Of a stretch of 8,116 bases of DNA, positions 1-6,229 are shown in pieces. The notes beneath the pieces were generated by a model that ran no database searches, was not told the origin of the DNA, and saw only the letters and a program-made list of their open reading frames with translations. The translations under genes were made by a program, and so were the position numbers. The DNA comes from Lachnospiraceae bacterium UBA3332 (GTDB taxonomy: Bacteria; Bacillota; Clostridia; Lachnospirales; Lachnospiraceae): the NCBI GenBank assembly GCA_002361095.1, contig DERU01000013.1:1-8116 (forward strand). The letters are read 5' to 3'. Positions within the stretch are counted from its first letter, which is position 1; each line of letters starts with the position of its first letter.

Positions 1-95
1 CGTTACGATTACGGGGGAAGGACCTTAGCCAAACCGGAGCGGTTCTTATGAAAATCCAGGAATCGGAAAAAAATCCCATGGAATGCGGGGCTTAA
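1..95 (+). other. Possible tail of an upstream gene (unidentified)
   Basis: The window opens without a recognisable gene. All three forward frames are open from base 1 and close soon after: one at TAG 26-28, one at TGA 49-51 and one at TAA 93-95. Any of them could be the last codons of a gene that begins to the left. None of the short peptides matches a family I can recognise, so no product is given. A small inverted repeat (AACCG at 32-36, CGGTT at 40-44, 3-nt loop) lies here, but it has no T-tract and is too weak to call a terminator. Confidence 0.2.
51..84 (+). promoter_or_regulatory. Tandem AAAATCC...GGAAT elements, candidate regulator-binding site
   Basis: AAAATCC occurs at 51-57 and again at 70-76. 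Each copy is followed by GGAAT, at 59-63 and 80-84. The two composite units are therefore direct repeats 19-21 bp apart, about two helical turns, and each unit is itself a rough dyad (ATCC/GGAAT). They end about 14 bp upstream of the candidate -35 box. Tandem half-sites spaced by two turns are how many AraC-family proteins bind, so autoregulation by the gene at 203 is a reasonable inference. Related elements occur upstream of the binding-protein gene (3683-3714). Confidence 0.35.
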
Positions 96-97
96 AA

Positions 98-127
98 TTG
101 TTAAAATAGGATAAGGCATTTTATGAT
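98..127 (+). promoter_or_regulatory. Predicted sigma-A-type promoter for the two-component operon
   Basis: TTGTTA (98-103, 4 of 6 to TTGACA) and TATGAT (122-127, 5 of 6 to TATAAT) are separated by 18 bp in an AT-rich stretch. Initiation would fall near 134, giving a leader of about 70 nt before the start codon at 203. An alternative -10, GATAAT at 125-130, overlaps it. The call rests on motif match alone. Confidence 0.4.
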
Positions 128-202
128 AATTCTGGGATTTATGGCAAATTTGTTTCGGCAGGGTGCGCGGACAAAAACGGGGATTGTAAGGGGAGTGCGG
201 GA

Positions 203-1819
203 ATGCTGATTGATCGTGTTGTGGTAGCGGATGATGAGAAAATCCAGAGGGACGTGTTGGCTGCCGTTTTAAAAAAGCTCCTGCCCGGGGCGGAGGTGAT
301 ATCCTGTTCGGACGGGCAGGAGGCGTATGAAGAAATCGGGAGGAAAGAGACACAGCTTTTGCTCACGGATATCTGCATGCCCAGGCTGGACGGAATCGGA
401 CTGGTTGAAAAGGTGTCCGCAGAATATCCCCGCGTGAAAATCGTTTTGATCAGCGCATATCAGGAATTCGAATATGCCAGAAGCGCCATCCGGTTCGGGG
501 TGTCGGAGTATTTGCTCAAGCCTTTTCGGATGGAGGACGCCAGAAAGCTGGTGGGCAGGATTTCCGCCATGCTGGAGGAAGAGCGGGAGCAGGGGCGCAG
601 ACAAAACCGTTATGACGCTATGCTGGAGCGTGAAAAGGTGCAGGAGCGCCAGAAAATATTGAAAAAGCTGCTCACGGGGGCGTGGGAGAAAAAGATTCTG
701 CCAAAGGATTTTCCGGAGTTGGAAAATCCTGGCGTGGTGGTTATGATCCGGTGGAAAAACATGGAGAAAGGCACGCCCGGCCATCGGGAGGAAACGGAAC
801 GGTCACAGGCGGAAGCGTTGCGCAAAGCGCTGCAGGACAAAAAACGGTTTGGCCTTTACCGGTCAGAGGGACTTACGGTGGAACTGGACAGGGGGCTGAA
901 TAAACAGGAGCACAGATGCGCGCTGCTGCTTCCGGGAGCGGACGAAGAGAAAGCGGTCCTGGGACTGGACAGTGTGGCGGCGGAGTTAAAGGATAAGGGT
1001 GTGGTTTTGTGGGCCGGGGTTTCCGGGGCGTGTGAAAAGCTGCTATGGCAGCTTCCGGAAGCTGCCGGGCAGGCGGACGAAGCGCTGGCATTTCATTTTT
1101 ATAAACCAGGGGAGAGCGGGGTTTTTCTGTACCGGAAGCTGCATGCGGTATTGGAGCGGCCGCTGCCGCCTTTTTCCGTTTATGAAAGGAGACTTCGGGA
1201 GGCGGTAAGAAAGGGGGAACAAAAAGAAATCCGCAGGGCGCTGGAACAGCTGAAAGGGGAACTGGCGCAAAACCCTTTGTTTTATCCCAATAAGGTAAAG
1301 CACAGGATATCTTCCGTTGTGTTTTCCGTTATAAGGGAAGTGGAGGGAATGATTGCGCAGGGCGAATATGATATTTTGCTGAACGAGTCCTATGAGCGGT
1401 ATGCGCAGTGCGACTGTATGGAACAGCTTTTTGTGATATCCGCAGAATTGCTGGAGGAAACGGCGGCCTGCTTTTTGCAGGCGCCAAAGGACTATGACGC
1501 GGTGGAAAGCTGTGTGGCCTGGATGCGTCAGCATCCGGAAGAGGATATTTCCCTGCAAACGCTGGCGGATATGGTACATTTTCACCCGAATTATCTCTCG
1601 GCACAGATAAAGAAAAAGCTGGGCGTTTCTTTTTCCTCCTATCTTCTGACCCTGCGCATGGAGACGGCCTGCAGACTGCTGACACAAACGGACTGCAGGG
1701 TGCTGGATATCGCCAGACGGTGCGGCTTTCGTGACGGCAGTTATTTTAACAGGATGTTTAGGCGGGAATACGGAATGTCGCCGGAACAGTTCAGAAAGGT
1801 GCATACATCATGCAGATAA
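203..1819 (+). CDS. Response regulator with AraC-type DNA-binding domain (YesN-like)
   Basis: Cytoplasmic transcription regulator of 538 residues. Residues 1-120 form a receiver domain: acidic pair D10-D11, phosphoacceptor D56 (in LTDICMP), S84 and K106 (in KPF). Residues about 120-430 are a helical and mixed linker. Part of it (about 265-300) looks like the degenerate GGDEF-like middle segment common in YesN proteins. Residues about 433-535 are an AraC/XylS domain with two helix-turn-helix units, about 451-474 and 500-524, the second containing the usual ARRCGF...SYFNRMFR pattern. The start ATG has AAGGGGAG at 188-195, 7 nt upstream. Its stop lies inside the next gene, a histidine kinase, so the two are translationally coupled and almost certainly cognate partners. 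By analogy with such pairs it should activate the downstream sugar-transport genes. Length is normal for YesN-type regulators. The family call is firm; the ligand and target are inferred. Confidence 0.95.
   Translation: MLIDRVVVADDEKIQRDVLAAVLKKLLPGAEVISCSDGQEAYEEIGRKETQLLLTDICMPRLDGIGLVEKVSAEYPRVKIVLISAYQEFEYARSAIRFGVSEYLLKPFRMEDARKLVGRISAMLEEEREQGRRQNRYDAMLEREKVQERQKILKKLLTGAWEKKILPKDFPELENPGVVVMIRWKNMEKGTPGHREETERSQAEALRKALQDKKRFGLYRSEGLTVELDRGLNKQEHRCALLLPGADEEKAVLGLDSVAAELKDKGVVLWAGVSGACEKLLWQLPEAAGQADEALAFHFYKPGESGVFLYRKLHAVLERPLPPFSVYERRLREAVRKGEQKEIRRALEQLKGELAQNPLFYPNKVKHRISSVVFSVIREVEGMIAQGEYDILLNESYERYAQCDCMEQLFVISAELLEETAACFLQAPKDYDAVESCVAWMRQHPEEDISLQTLADMVHFHPNYLSAQIKKKLGVSFSSYLLTLRMETACRLLTQTDCRVLDIARRCGFRDGSYFNRMFRREYGMSPEQFRKVHTSCR
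1047..1066. repeat. 20-bp perfect palindrome inside the regulator gene
   Basis: Arm GGCAGCTTCC is followed directly by its exact reverse complement, GGAAGCTGCC, with no spacer. It lies in the codons for the peptide WQLPEAAG. Its core TTCCGGAA is the same as that of the palindrome upstream of the binding-protein gene (3705-3714). It may be a binding site or a chance result of codon choice. Confidence 0.5.
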
Positions 1820-3654
1820 AAGTAAAAGAAAAACTGCAGGCCATGAGTTTCCGGCAGAGGATTGCCCTGCTGCTCATGGCTTTTACACTGTTTCCTTCCC
1901 TGATTATCTGGCAGGTACTGGCGCGTCAGTATAAAAATGAGGTGCTTTCCGGGGCGTCGGAAGCGGTGCATTCCGTGGTATCCGCAAATAACGGGGTACT
2001 GCGCATGTCTTTAAAGCAGGTGGAGGACGGAACGCAGCTGATGCTTAACGATAAAGAATATTTCAATTTTTTTTCCAAACTGTCAGAAGCCGAAATATCC
2101 GATTACATGAATTATAACAGGATTATCGGGACTTCCCTGGTCAGGCAGTTTGCCCTGCAGTCGGAGGTATATGCTTCCTGGCTGTGGACTTCAAAATGGC
2201 TGTTCGGTAATACCATGAACATGAGCATCAGCAGGGAGGGTATTCTGGGATCCGGTATGCTTGAAATTGCCGAAGCGGCGGGCGGCAGTCCCTGCTGGAT
2301 CAGCGGATATGATTACGGACAGGTGATGGGTTCCTCCTGGCTGCAGGAAAAAGCCTTCTATGATTACCGTTACTGCGTCACCATGCTTAGGCAGATGCGT
2401 TTTCAGTATAACGATTTGGCTTCGTACCATGTGCTGCCGGAAGGGGAAGAGTGGCCGGTGCTCTTTGTATATATTTTGGAGAAGGATATCCGCAGGATCT
2501 ATGAGGGCAGCATTTCCTATGCGGGCAGCATCTATGGCATTACCAATGAAGAGGGAAAAATCATCTCCTCGGATTCGGACAGGTTCCGGCCGGTGGAACA
2601 GACGCCGGAGGAGATTTTCGGCCATATGGGGGAATCCGGGTATACCCAGTGCCGTTTGGAAGGGACGGAATATCTGCTCTGCTTTGATTCCCTTCAGGAT
2701 CCGGAATGGCTCTCCTGGGCGCTGGTTCCCATGGATACCCTGGTCAAGGATACCATGGTGCAGATGGAACGGATCCAGATGTGTTTTCTGTGCTTTTTCC
2801 TGTTCCTGTCCGCGTTTGCGTCCTGGGTGGTATCGCGGGCGATCACGAAACCCATCGATGTACTGATCGGCACTGCGGAACGGGTATCCACCGGAAATTT
2901 TGACGCGGCGGCGCCGGTGCCCAGGGAGAAAGATTTCCGGCTTTTGACCGAAAGCTTTAACCATATGGTAAAAGAAATCGATAAACTCATCCGGAAAAAT
3001 TATCTGCTGAATCTGCGGGAGAAGGAAGCGCAGCTGAAAGCTCTTTCCGCGCAGATCAATCCCCATTTTTTGTATAACACACTCAATACCATTAACATGC
3101 TTGCGATTCAGAACGGGGATGAGGAAACTTCGGATTTGATTGTGAGCCTTTCGGAAATGCTGCAGTATACGCTGAAAAAGGAATCCGGAAAAATCATGCT
3201 TGCGGAGGAACTGGGGGAGGTATCGAACTACCTGTACATTATGAAAAAAAGATATGAAGGGGTGTTTACCGCAAAAATGGAGATTGCAGAGGGGCTGAAA
3301 GAATGCCTGGTTCCCAGGTTTTGCCTGCAGCCTTTGGTGGAAAATGCCATCCTTCACGGTTTTTGCGGAATGAAATCCGGCGGGCTTTTGGGGATTGCGG
3401 CCCAAAGGGAGGGGGACAGACTGCATATTTGGGTGGAGGATAACGGGAAAGGAATGGAAGAAGAAACCAGACGGCGCTATCTGTCCGGTGCGCCGGAGAA
3501 AGAAGGGATCGGAGCGGCCAATGTCCATGAAAGGCTGAAACTGATGTACGGGGACTCCTATGAAAGGAAGGTGGTTTCCGCGCCGGGACAGGGAACCGGT
3601 ATTCATCTGTACCTTCCTTTTGAGCGGGGGACGCATTCCGGGGAGGAAGCGTAG
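1810..3654 (+). CDS. Sensor histidine kinase, YesM-like (HisKA_7TM-less, His_kinase type)
   Basis: Membrane sensor kinase of 614 residues that should phosphorylate the regulator encoded just upstream. A first membrane segment lies at about 17-38. A large extracytoplasmic sensing region spans about 39-320, and a second membrane segment about 322-343. A HAMP linker follows at about 344-395. The His_kinase domain has phosphoacceptor H419 in QINPHFLYNTLN. The ATP-binding part has the N box with E511, N512 and H516 (LVENAILHG), the G1 box DNGKGM at 544-549 and a G2-like GIG at 566-568. The start ATG lies 10 nt before the end of the regulator gene, with AAAGGTG at 1795-1801, 8 nt upstream. Kinases of this class (YesM/LytS-like) commonly pair with AraC-type regulators next to CUT1 sugar transporters. 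The ligand of the extracellular domain is unknown. All key catalytic residues appear intact. Confidence 0.95.
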   Translation: MQIKVKEKLQAMSFRQRIALLLMAFTLFPSLIIWQVLARQYKNEVLSGASEAVHSVVSANNGVLRMSLKQVEDGTQLMLNDKEYFNFFSKLSEAEISDYMNYNRIIGTSLVRQFALQSEVYASWLWTSKWLFGNTMNMSISREGILGSGMLEIAEAAGGSPCWISGYDYGQVMGSSWLQEKAFYDYRYCVTMLRQMRFQYNDLASYHVLPEGEEWPVLFVYILEKDIRRIYEGSISYAGSIYGITNEEGKIISSDSDRFRPVEQTPEEIFGHMGESGYTQCRLEGTEYLLCFDSLQDPEWLSWALVPMDTLVKDTMVQMERIQMCFLCFFLFLSAFASWVVSRAITKPIDVLIGTAERVSTGNFDAAAPVPREKDFRLLTESFNHMVKEIDKLIRKNYLLNLREKEAQLKALSAQINPHFLYNTLNTINMLAIQNGDEETSDLIVSLSEMLQYTLKKESGKIMLAEELGEVSNYLYIMKKRYEGVFTAKMEIAEGLKECLVPRFCLQPLVENAILHGFCGMKSGGLLGIAAQREGDRLHIWVEDNGKGMEEETRRRYLSGAPEKEGIGAANVHERLKLMYGDSYERKVVSAPGQGTGIHLYLPFERGTHSGEEA

Positions 3655-3682
3655 CTTTTCCTTGAATATGTGCAGGAATATT

Positions 3683-3723
3683 AGAATCCTCCAATGGCGC
3701 AGAGATTCCGGAATTGTTATGAT
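3683..3723 (+). promoter_or_regulatory. Activator-type promoter for the transporter genes
   Basis: A TG-extended -10 (TGT then TATGAT, 3715-3723) has no recognisable -35 box 16-18 bp upstream, as expected for a promoter that needs an activator. Just upstream, AGAATCC (3683-3689) and AGATTCC (3703-3709) are 7-mers with one mismatch, 20 bp apart. The second is part of the perfect palindrome ATTCCGGAAT (3705-3714). These resemble the AATCC/GGAAT elements at 51-84. Initiation would fall near 3730, about 30 nt before the start codon. Binding by the YesN-like regulator is an inference. Confidence 0.4.
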
Positions 3724-3746
3724 ATTTTTATCCAAAACACCATACG

Positions 3747-3753
3747 AAAGGAG
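3747..3753 (+). promoter_or_regulatory. Ribosome binding site that fixes the lipoprotein start
   Basis: AAAGGAG lies 7 nt before ATG 3761. The reading frame is open further upstream, to an ATG at 3560 inside the kinase gene. Only the 3761 start has a good site and yields a proper signal peptide. Confidence 0.8.
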
Positions 3754-3760
3754 AAGGGGT

Positions 3761-5188
3761 ATGAAAAGGAAGAAACTGACCAGTCTGCTGTTAACTTGTG
3801 TTCTGACGGTTTTTCTGGCCGGCTGCGGGGATGCGGCCAAAACGGGGGAGAGCGCCGCAAGTCAGGATGCCGCCCAGCCTGCAAAAGCAAAAACGGAAGA
3901 GACAAAAGCGGAAGAGAAGGCTTCTGCAGGGGAGGTGACGGAAATCCGTTTTACGGAATGGGACGGAGGGGAGACGCTGGAACTGTATGAGGATATTGCG
4001 GAAAAATTCAATCAGGAGCATCCGGATATCCATGTGACGGTCATGAATATTCCCGATGAATACGACACGAAGATTACGGCCATGATCGCGGGAAACGATA
4101 CGCCGGAACTTTGTTACATGGAATCGGGGACGATTCTGTATCCGCTGGCGGAAGAAGGCGCGATCCTGAACATGAAGGAATACATGGATAAGGATCCTGA
4201 TTTTGACCCGAATTGCCTGATGGAGGAATTGATTTACAGAAAGAGCGAAGATTTTATCGTGGCTTACGGTGCCGGGGCCGAGAACATCTGCATGTTCTAT
4301 AATCCCGCCCTCTTTGCGCAATATCAGGTGGAGGAACCGCCTGCGGATTATGCCAATGCCTGGGATTGGGATACTTTTGTTAAAAATGCCCAGCTTCTCA
4401 CCATTGATTCGGAGGGCAGAAATGCGCTGGATCCGGATTTTGATCCCGAAAATATCGATATTTACGGTGTGAATCTTTCCCGGTGGTGGGCAGGGTATAT
4501 GCCTTTTATGTACAGCGTGGGAGGCGATTATCTGACGGAGGACGGCACAGGGATTGGTTATGCCACGGAGGAGGGCATCGAAGTATTCCAGAAGCTGCAG
4601 GACCTGATTTACGTTTATCATGTGGCGCCTACCCCTGCGGTGAGTTCTGCCATGCCCGGTTTGTCGGAAAAAATCGCGACCAATAAGGTGGCAATGAACT
4701 TTGCCGGCCAGTGGAGCAACACGACACTGATGAATGACGGCGTCAAATACAATGTGGCGGCATTCCCTAAAATGGGGGATCATGCCAACACGGTCATTAC
4801 CTGCGCCGGAATCGCCCTGATGAATACGGAAAAAGCGGATGCCGCCTGGGAATTCATGAAATATATGCTCATGGAGGTGGGGGCGAACGAGCCGTTGTAT
4901 AAGTCCGCGCTGTGGCTTCCCAACAATAAAAATGAGTATACCGACGAGTATATGAAATCCTGCATCACGGACAAACATCCCTCCAATTATTATGAAGCAG
5001 TGATCAAGCCCATGACGGACGGAACGGCCAAATCGCCGGTTACGGCAAAAGTGAAGAATTTCAGCAAAATCGACGATATCATTACACCGGCGCTGGATGA
5101 ACTGTGGGCGGGGGAAAAGACCGCGAGGGAGGTGCTGGAAGGAGTCCGGGATGCCGCCAATGCGCAGGTACAGGGATTCTACAAATAG
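3761..5188 (+). CDS. Extracellular sugar-binding lipoprotein of an ABC transporter (family 1 SBP)
   Basis: Ligand-capturing component of the importer, 475 residues, anchored outside the cell membrane. The N-terminus has a positively charged KRKK stretch, a hydrophobic core and the lipobox LAGC with lipidated C22. An Ala/Lys/Glu-rich linker follows to about residue 60. The mature domain begins with EIRFTEWDGG and has the usual MalE/UgpB-like pattern, including EKFNQEHPDI near 81-90 and a late segment with MNTEKADAAWEFMKYM. Aromatic residues such as W201, W203, W242, W243 and W317 could stack on a sugar. The hexapeptide DPDFDP appears twice (145-150 and 224-229). The start at 3761 is chosen over upstream in-frame ATGs because of the AAAGGAG site and the signal peptide. 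It is followed by the two permease genes, as in typical CUT1 operons, but separated by a 132-nt gap with a stem-loop. The sugar cannot be named from sequence. Confidence 0.93.
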   Translation: MKRKKLTSLLLTCVLTVFLAGCGDAAKTGESAASQDAAQPAKAKTEETKAEEKASAGEVTEIRFTEWDGGETLELYEDIAEKFNQEHPDIHVTVMNIPDEYDTKITAMIAGNDTPELCYMESGTILYPLAEEGAILNMKEYMDKDPDFDPNCLMEELIYRKSEDFIVAYGAGAENICMFYNPALFAQYQVEEPPADYANAWDWDTFVKNAQLLTIDSEGRNALDPDFDPENIDIYGVNLSRWWAGYMPFMYSVGGDYLTEDGTGIGYATEEGIEVFQKLQDLIYVYHVAPTPAVSSAMPGLSEKIATNKVAMNFAGQWSNTTLMNDGVKYNVAAFPKMGDHANTVITCAGIALMNTEKADAAWEFMKYMLMEVGANEPLYKSALWLPNNKNEYTDEYMKSCITDKHPSNYYEAVIKPMTDGTAKSPVTAKVKNFSKIDDIITPALDELWAGEKTAREVLEGVRDAANAQVQGFYK

Positions 5189-5215
5189 AAAATACGCACA
5201 AGGGACGGCCGCCTG

Positions 5216-5252
5216 AAACAGGAACCGGACGGGTATAAAACAGGGGCCGGAC
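5216..5252 (+). repeat. 15-nt direct repeat at 22-bp pitch
   Basis: AAACAGGAACCGGAC (5216-5230) is repeated as AAACAGGGGCCGGAC (5238-5252), with two mismatches. The copies start 22 bp apart, about two helical turns. They lie in the gap between the binding-protein and permease genes. The spacing suits a DNA-binding dimer, but a duplication or RNA element is equally possible. A TATAAA (5234-5239) sits between the copies, without a visible -35. Confidence 0.5.
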
Positions 5253-5258
5253 TATGAC

Positions 5259-5295
5259 AGGGAAGGAAAATGCAGAAACCGCATTTTCCTTCTTT
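5259..5295 (+). other. Intercistronic stem-loop between binding-protein and permease genes
   Basis: GAAGGAAAATGC (5262-5273) pairs perfectly with GCATTTTCCTTC (5281-5292) around a 7-nt loop, and three more pairs (two of them G-U) extend the base. There is no clean T-tract after it, so it looks less like a full terminator than like a partial terminator or a 3'-end-protecting structure. Such hairpins after the binding-protein gene are known in sugar ABC operons such as malE-malF, where they help keep binding protein in excess over permease. Confidence 0.65.
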
Positions 5296-5305
5296 CCATA
5301 AAAGC

Positions 5306-5311
5306 AGGGAG
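5306..5311 (+). promoter_or_regulatory. Ribosome binding site that fixes the first permease start
   Basis: AGGGAG lies 9 nt before ATG 5321. The in-frame upstream ATG at 5270 is inside the ascending arm of the stem-loop, with its purine-rich stretch too close (about 3 nt), so it is unlikely to be used. The next in-frame ATG, 5339, has no site. Confidence 0.7.
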
Positions 5312-5320
5312 TATTATCAT

Positions 5321-6229
5321 ATGGATCATAAAAAGACAATGGGTAAAAAAAAGCGGGACAATCTGACCGGATGGGCGTTTGCCCTTCCGGCAATGGCGGG
5401 ATTTCTGGCCCTGAATCTGCTTCCCATGATTCTGAGCGCTTATTACAGTATGAGCGAATACAATATTATCGGGAAACCCCACTGGATCGGCTTTGCAAAT
5501 TACGCCACCCTGTTATTCGGGGAAAACGAGACTTTTTGGGTTTCCGTCAGGGCGACGGTTCTTTATGCGGTGATGGCGGTACCGGCAAATCTGCTGTTTT
5601 CTTTCATGATCGCCATGCTGCTGAACCGGGAAATGGTGGGACGGGCTTTTTTCAGGTCCCTGTTCTATCTGCCCTGCATTGTGCCTGCGGTAGCGTCCAG
5701 TTTTGTGTGGCTGTTGCTGATGAATCCGGATTACGGACTTTTTAATGAACTTCTGCGTCTGCTTCATCTGCCCCGGAGCCAGTTTTTCTGGGGGGCGAAG
5801 AGCGTTCTGCCCTCCATTGTATTCATAGGAATCTGGAATACGGGAGCCACGCAGGTGATCTTCCTGGCGGGCCTGCAGAATATTCCCAGGGTATATTATG
5901 AGGCATTGGAGATCGACGGCGGAAATGCATGGCACAAGTTCTGGAGCGTCACCGTTCCGATGGTGTCCTCCACCCTTTTCTTTAATCTTGTAATGGGAAT
6001 CATCAGTGCGCTTCAGGTATTTTCCCAGGCGTATATTCTCACAGAGGGCGGGCCGAATAACCGTTCCCTGTTCTATGTGTATAACCTGTGGCGGCAGGCC
6101 TTTAAGTACATGGATATGGGAAAGGCATCCGCCATGGCATGGCTTCTGTTTTTCGTCGTGATGATTCTTACGGTGGTGGTATTCAAGACATCCGACAAAT
6201 GGGTGTACTATGAAGGGGGGGAAGAGTGA
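5321..6229 (+). CDS. ABC sugar transporter permease, MalF/UgpA-like (CUT1)
   Basis: Integral membrane subunit of 302 residues that forms half of the translocation channel. About six membrane segments can be seen: roughly 18-42, 75-102, 113-134, 160-184, 216-237 and 268-290. The EAA loop that docks onto the ATPase is at 194-213 (EALEIDGGNAWHKFWSVTVP), with the conserved E-A-x-x-I-D-G core. The later TEGGPNN...NLWRQAF segment (about 241-261) is typical of MalF-type subunits of the CUT1 class. Start 5321 is chosen from its AGGGAG site; starting at 5270 would add 17 poorly conserved-looking polar residues. Its stop codon overlaps the start of the second permease, so the pair is coupled. Length fits the short, roughly 300-residue MalF relatives that lack the extra periplasmic domain. 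The family call is secure; the substrate is open. Confidence 0.95.
   Translation: MDHKKTMGKKKRDNLTGWAFALPAMAGFLALNLLPMILSAYYSMSEYNIIGKPHWIGFANYATLLFGENETFWVSVRATVLYAVMAVPANLLFSFMIAMLLNREMVGRAFFRSLFYLPCIVPAVASSFVWLLLMNPDYGLFNELLRLLHLPRSQFFWGAKSVLPSIVFIGIWNTGATQVIFLAGLQNIPRVYYEALEIDGGNAWHKFWSVTVPMVSSTLFFNLVMGIISALQVFSQAYILTEGGPNNRSLFYVYNLWRQAFKYMDMGKASAMAWLLFFVVMILTVVVFKTSDKWVYYEGGEE

Noticed and set aside
2360..2866. A 168-codon + strand frame within the kinase gene
   Set aside because: Out-of-frame shadow rich in Arg, Trp and Cys, with no motif; the kinase frame is well supported across it.
3644..3662. A hairpin around the kinase stop codon (AGGAAGC / GCTT..CCT)
   Set aside because: It needs a 2-nt bulge, has a 3-nt loop and no T-tract, so it is too weak to call a terminator.
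3560..3760. An upstream extension of the binding-protein frame to the ATG at 3560
   Set aside because: It would overlap the kinase gene, bury the signal peptide 67 residues inside the protein and ignore the good ribosome site at 3747-3753.
2191..3840. A 549-codon open frame on the - strand opposite the kinase, with similar long antisense frames at 3791-4978 and 1043-1804
   Set aside because: Each is codon-aligned with the real + strand gene, where stops could arise only from the codons TTA, CTA and TCA, which are rare here. The translations show no family motifs, while the + strand genes carry complete catalytic motifs.
5234..5239. TATAAA as a promoter for the permease genes
   Set aside because: No -35-like sequence at a usable distance; kept only as a remark on the direct repeat.
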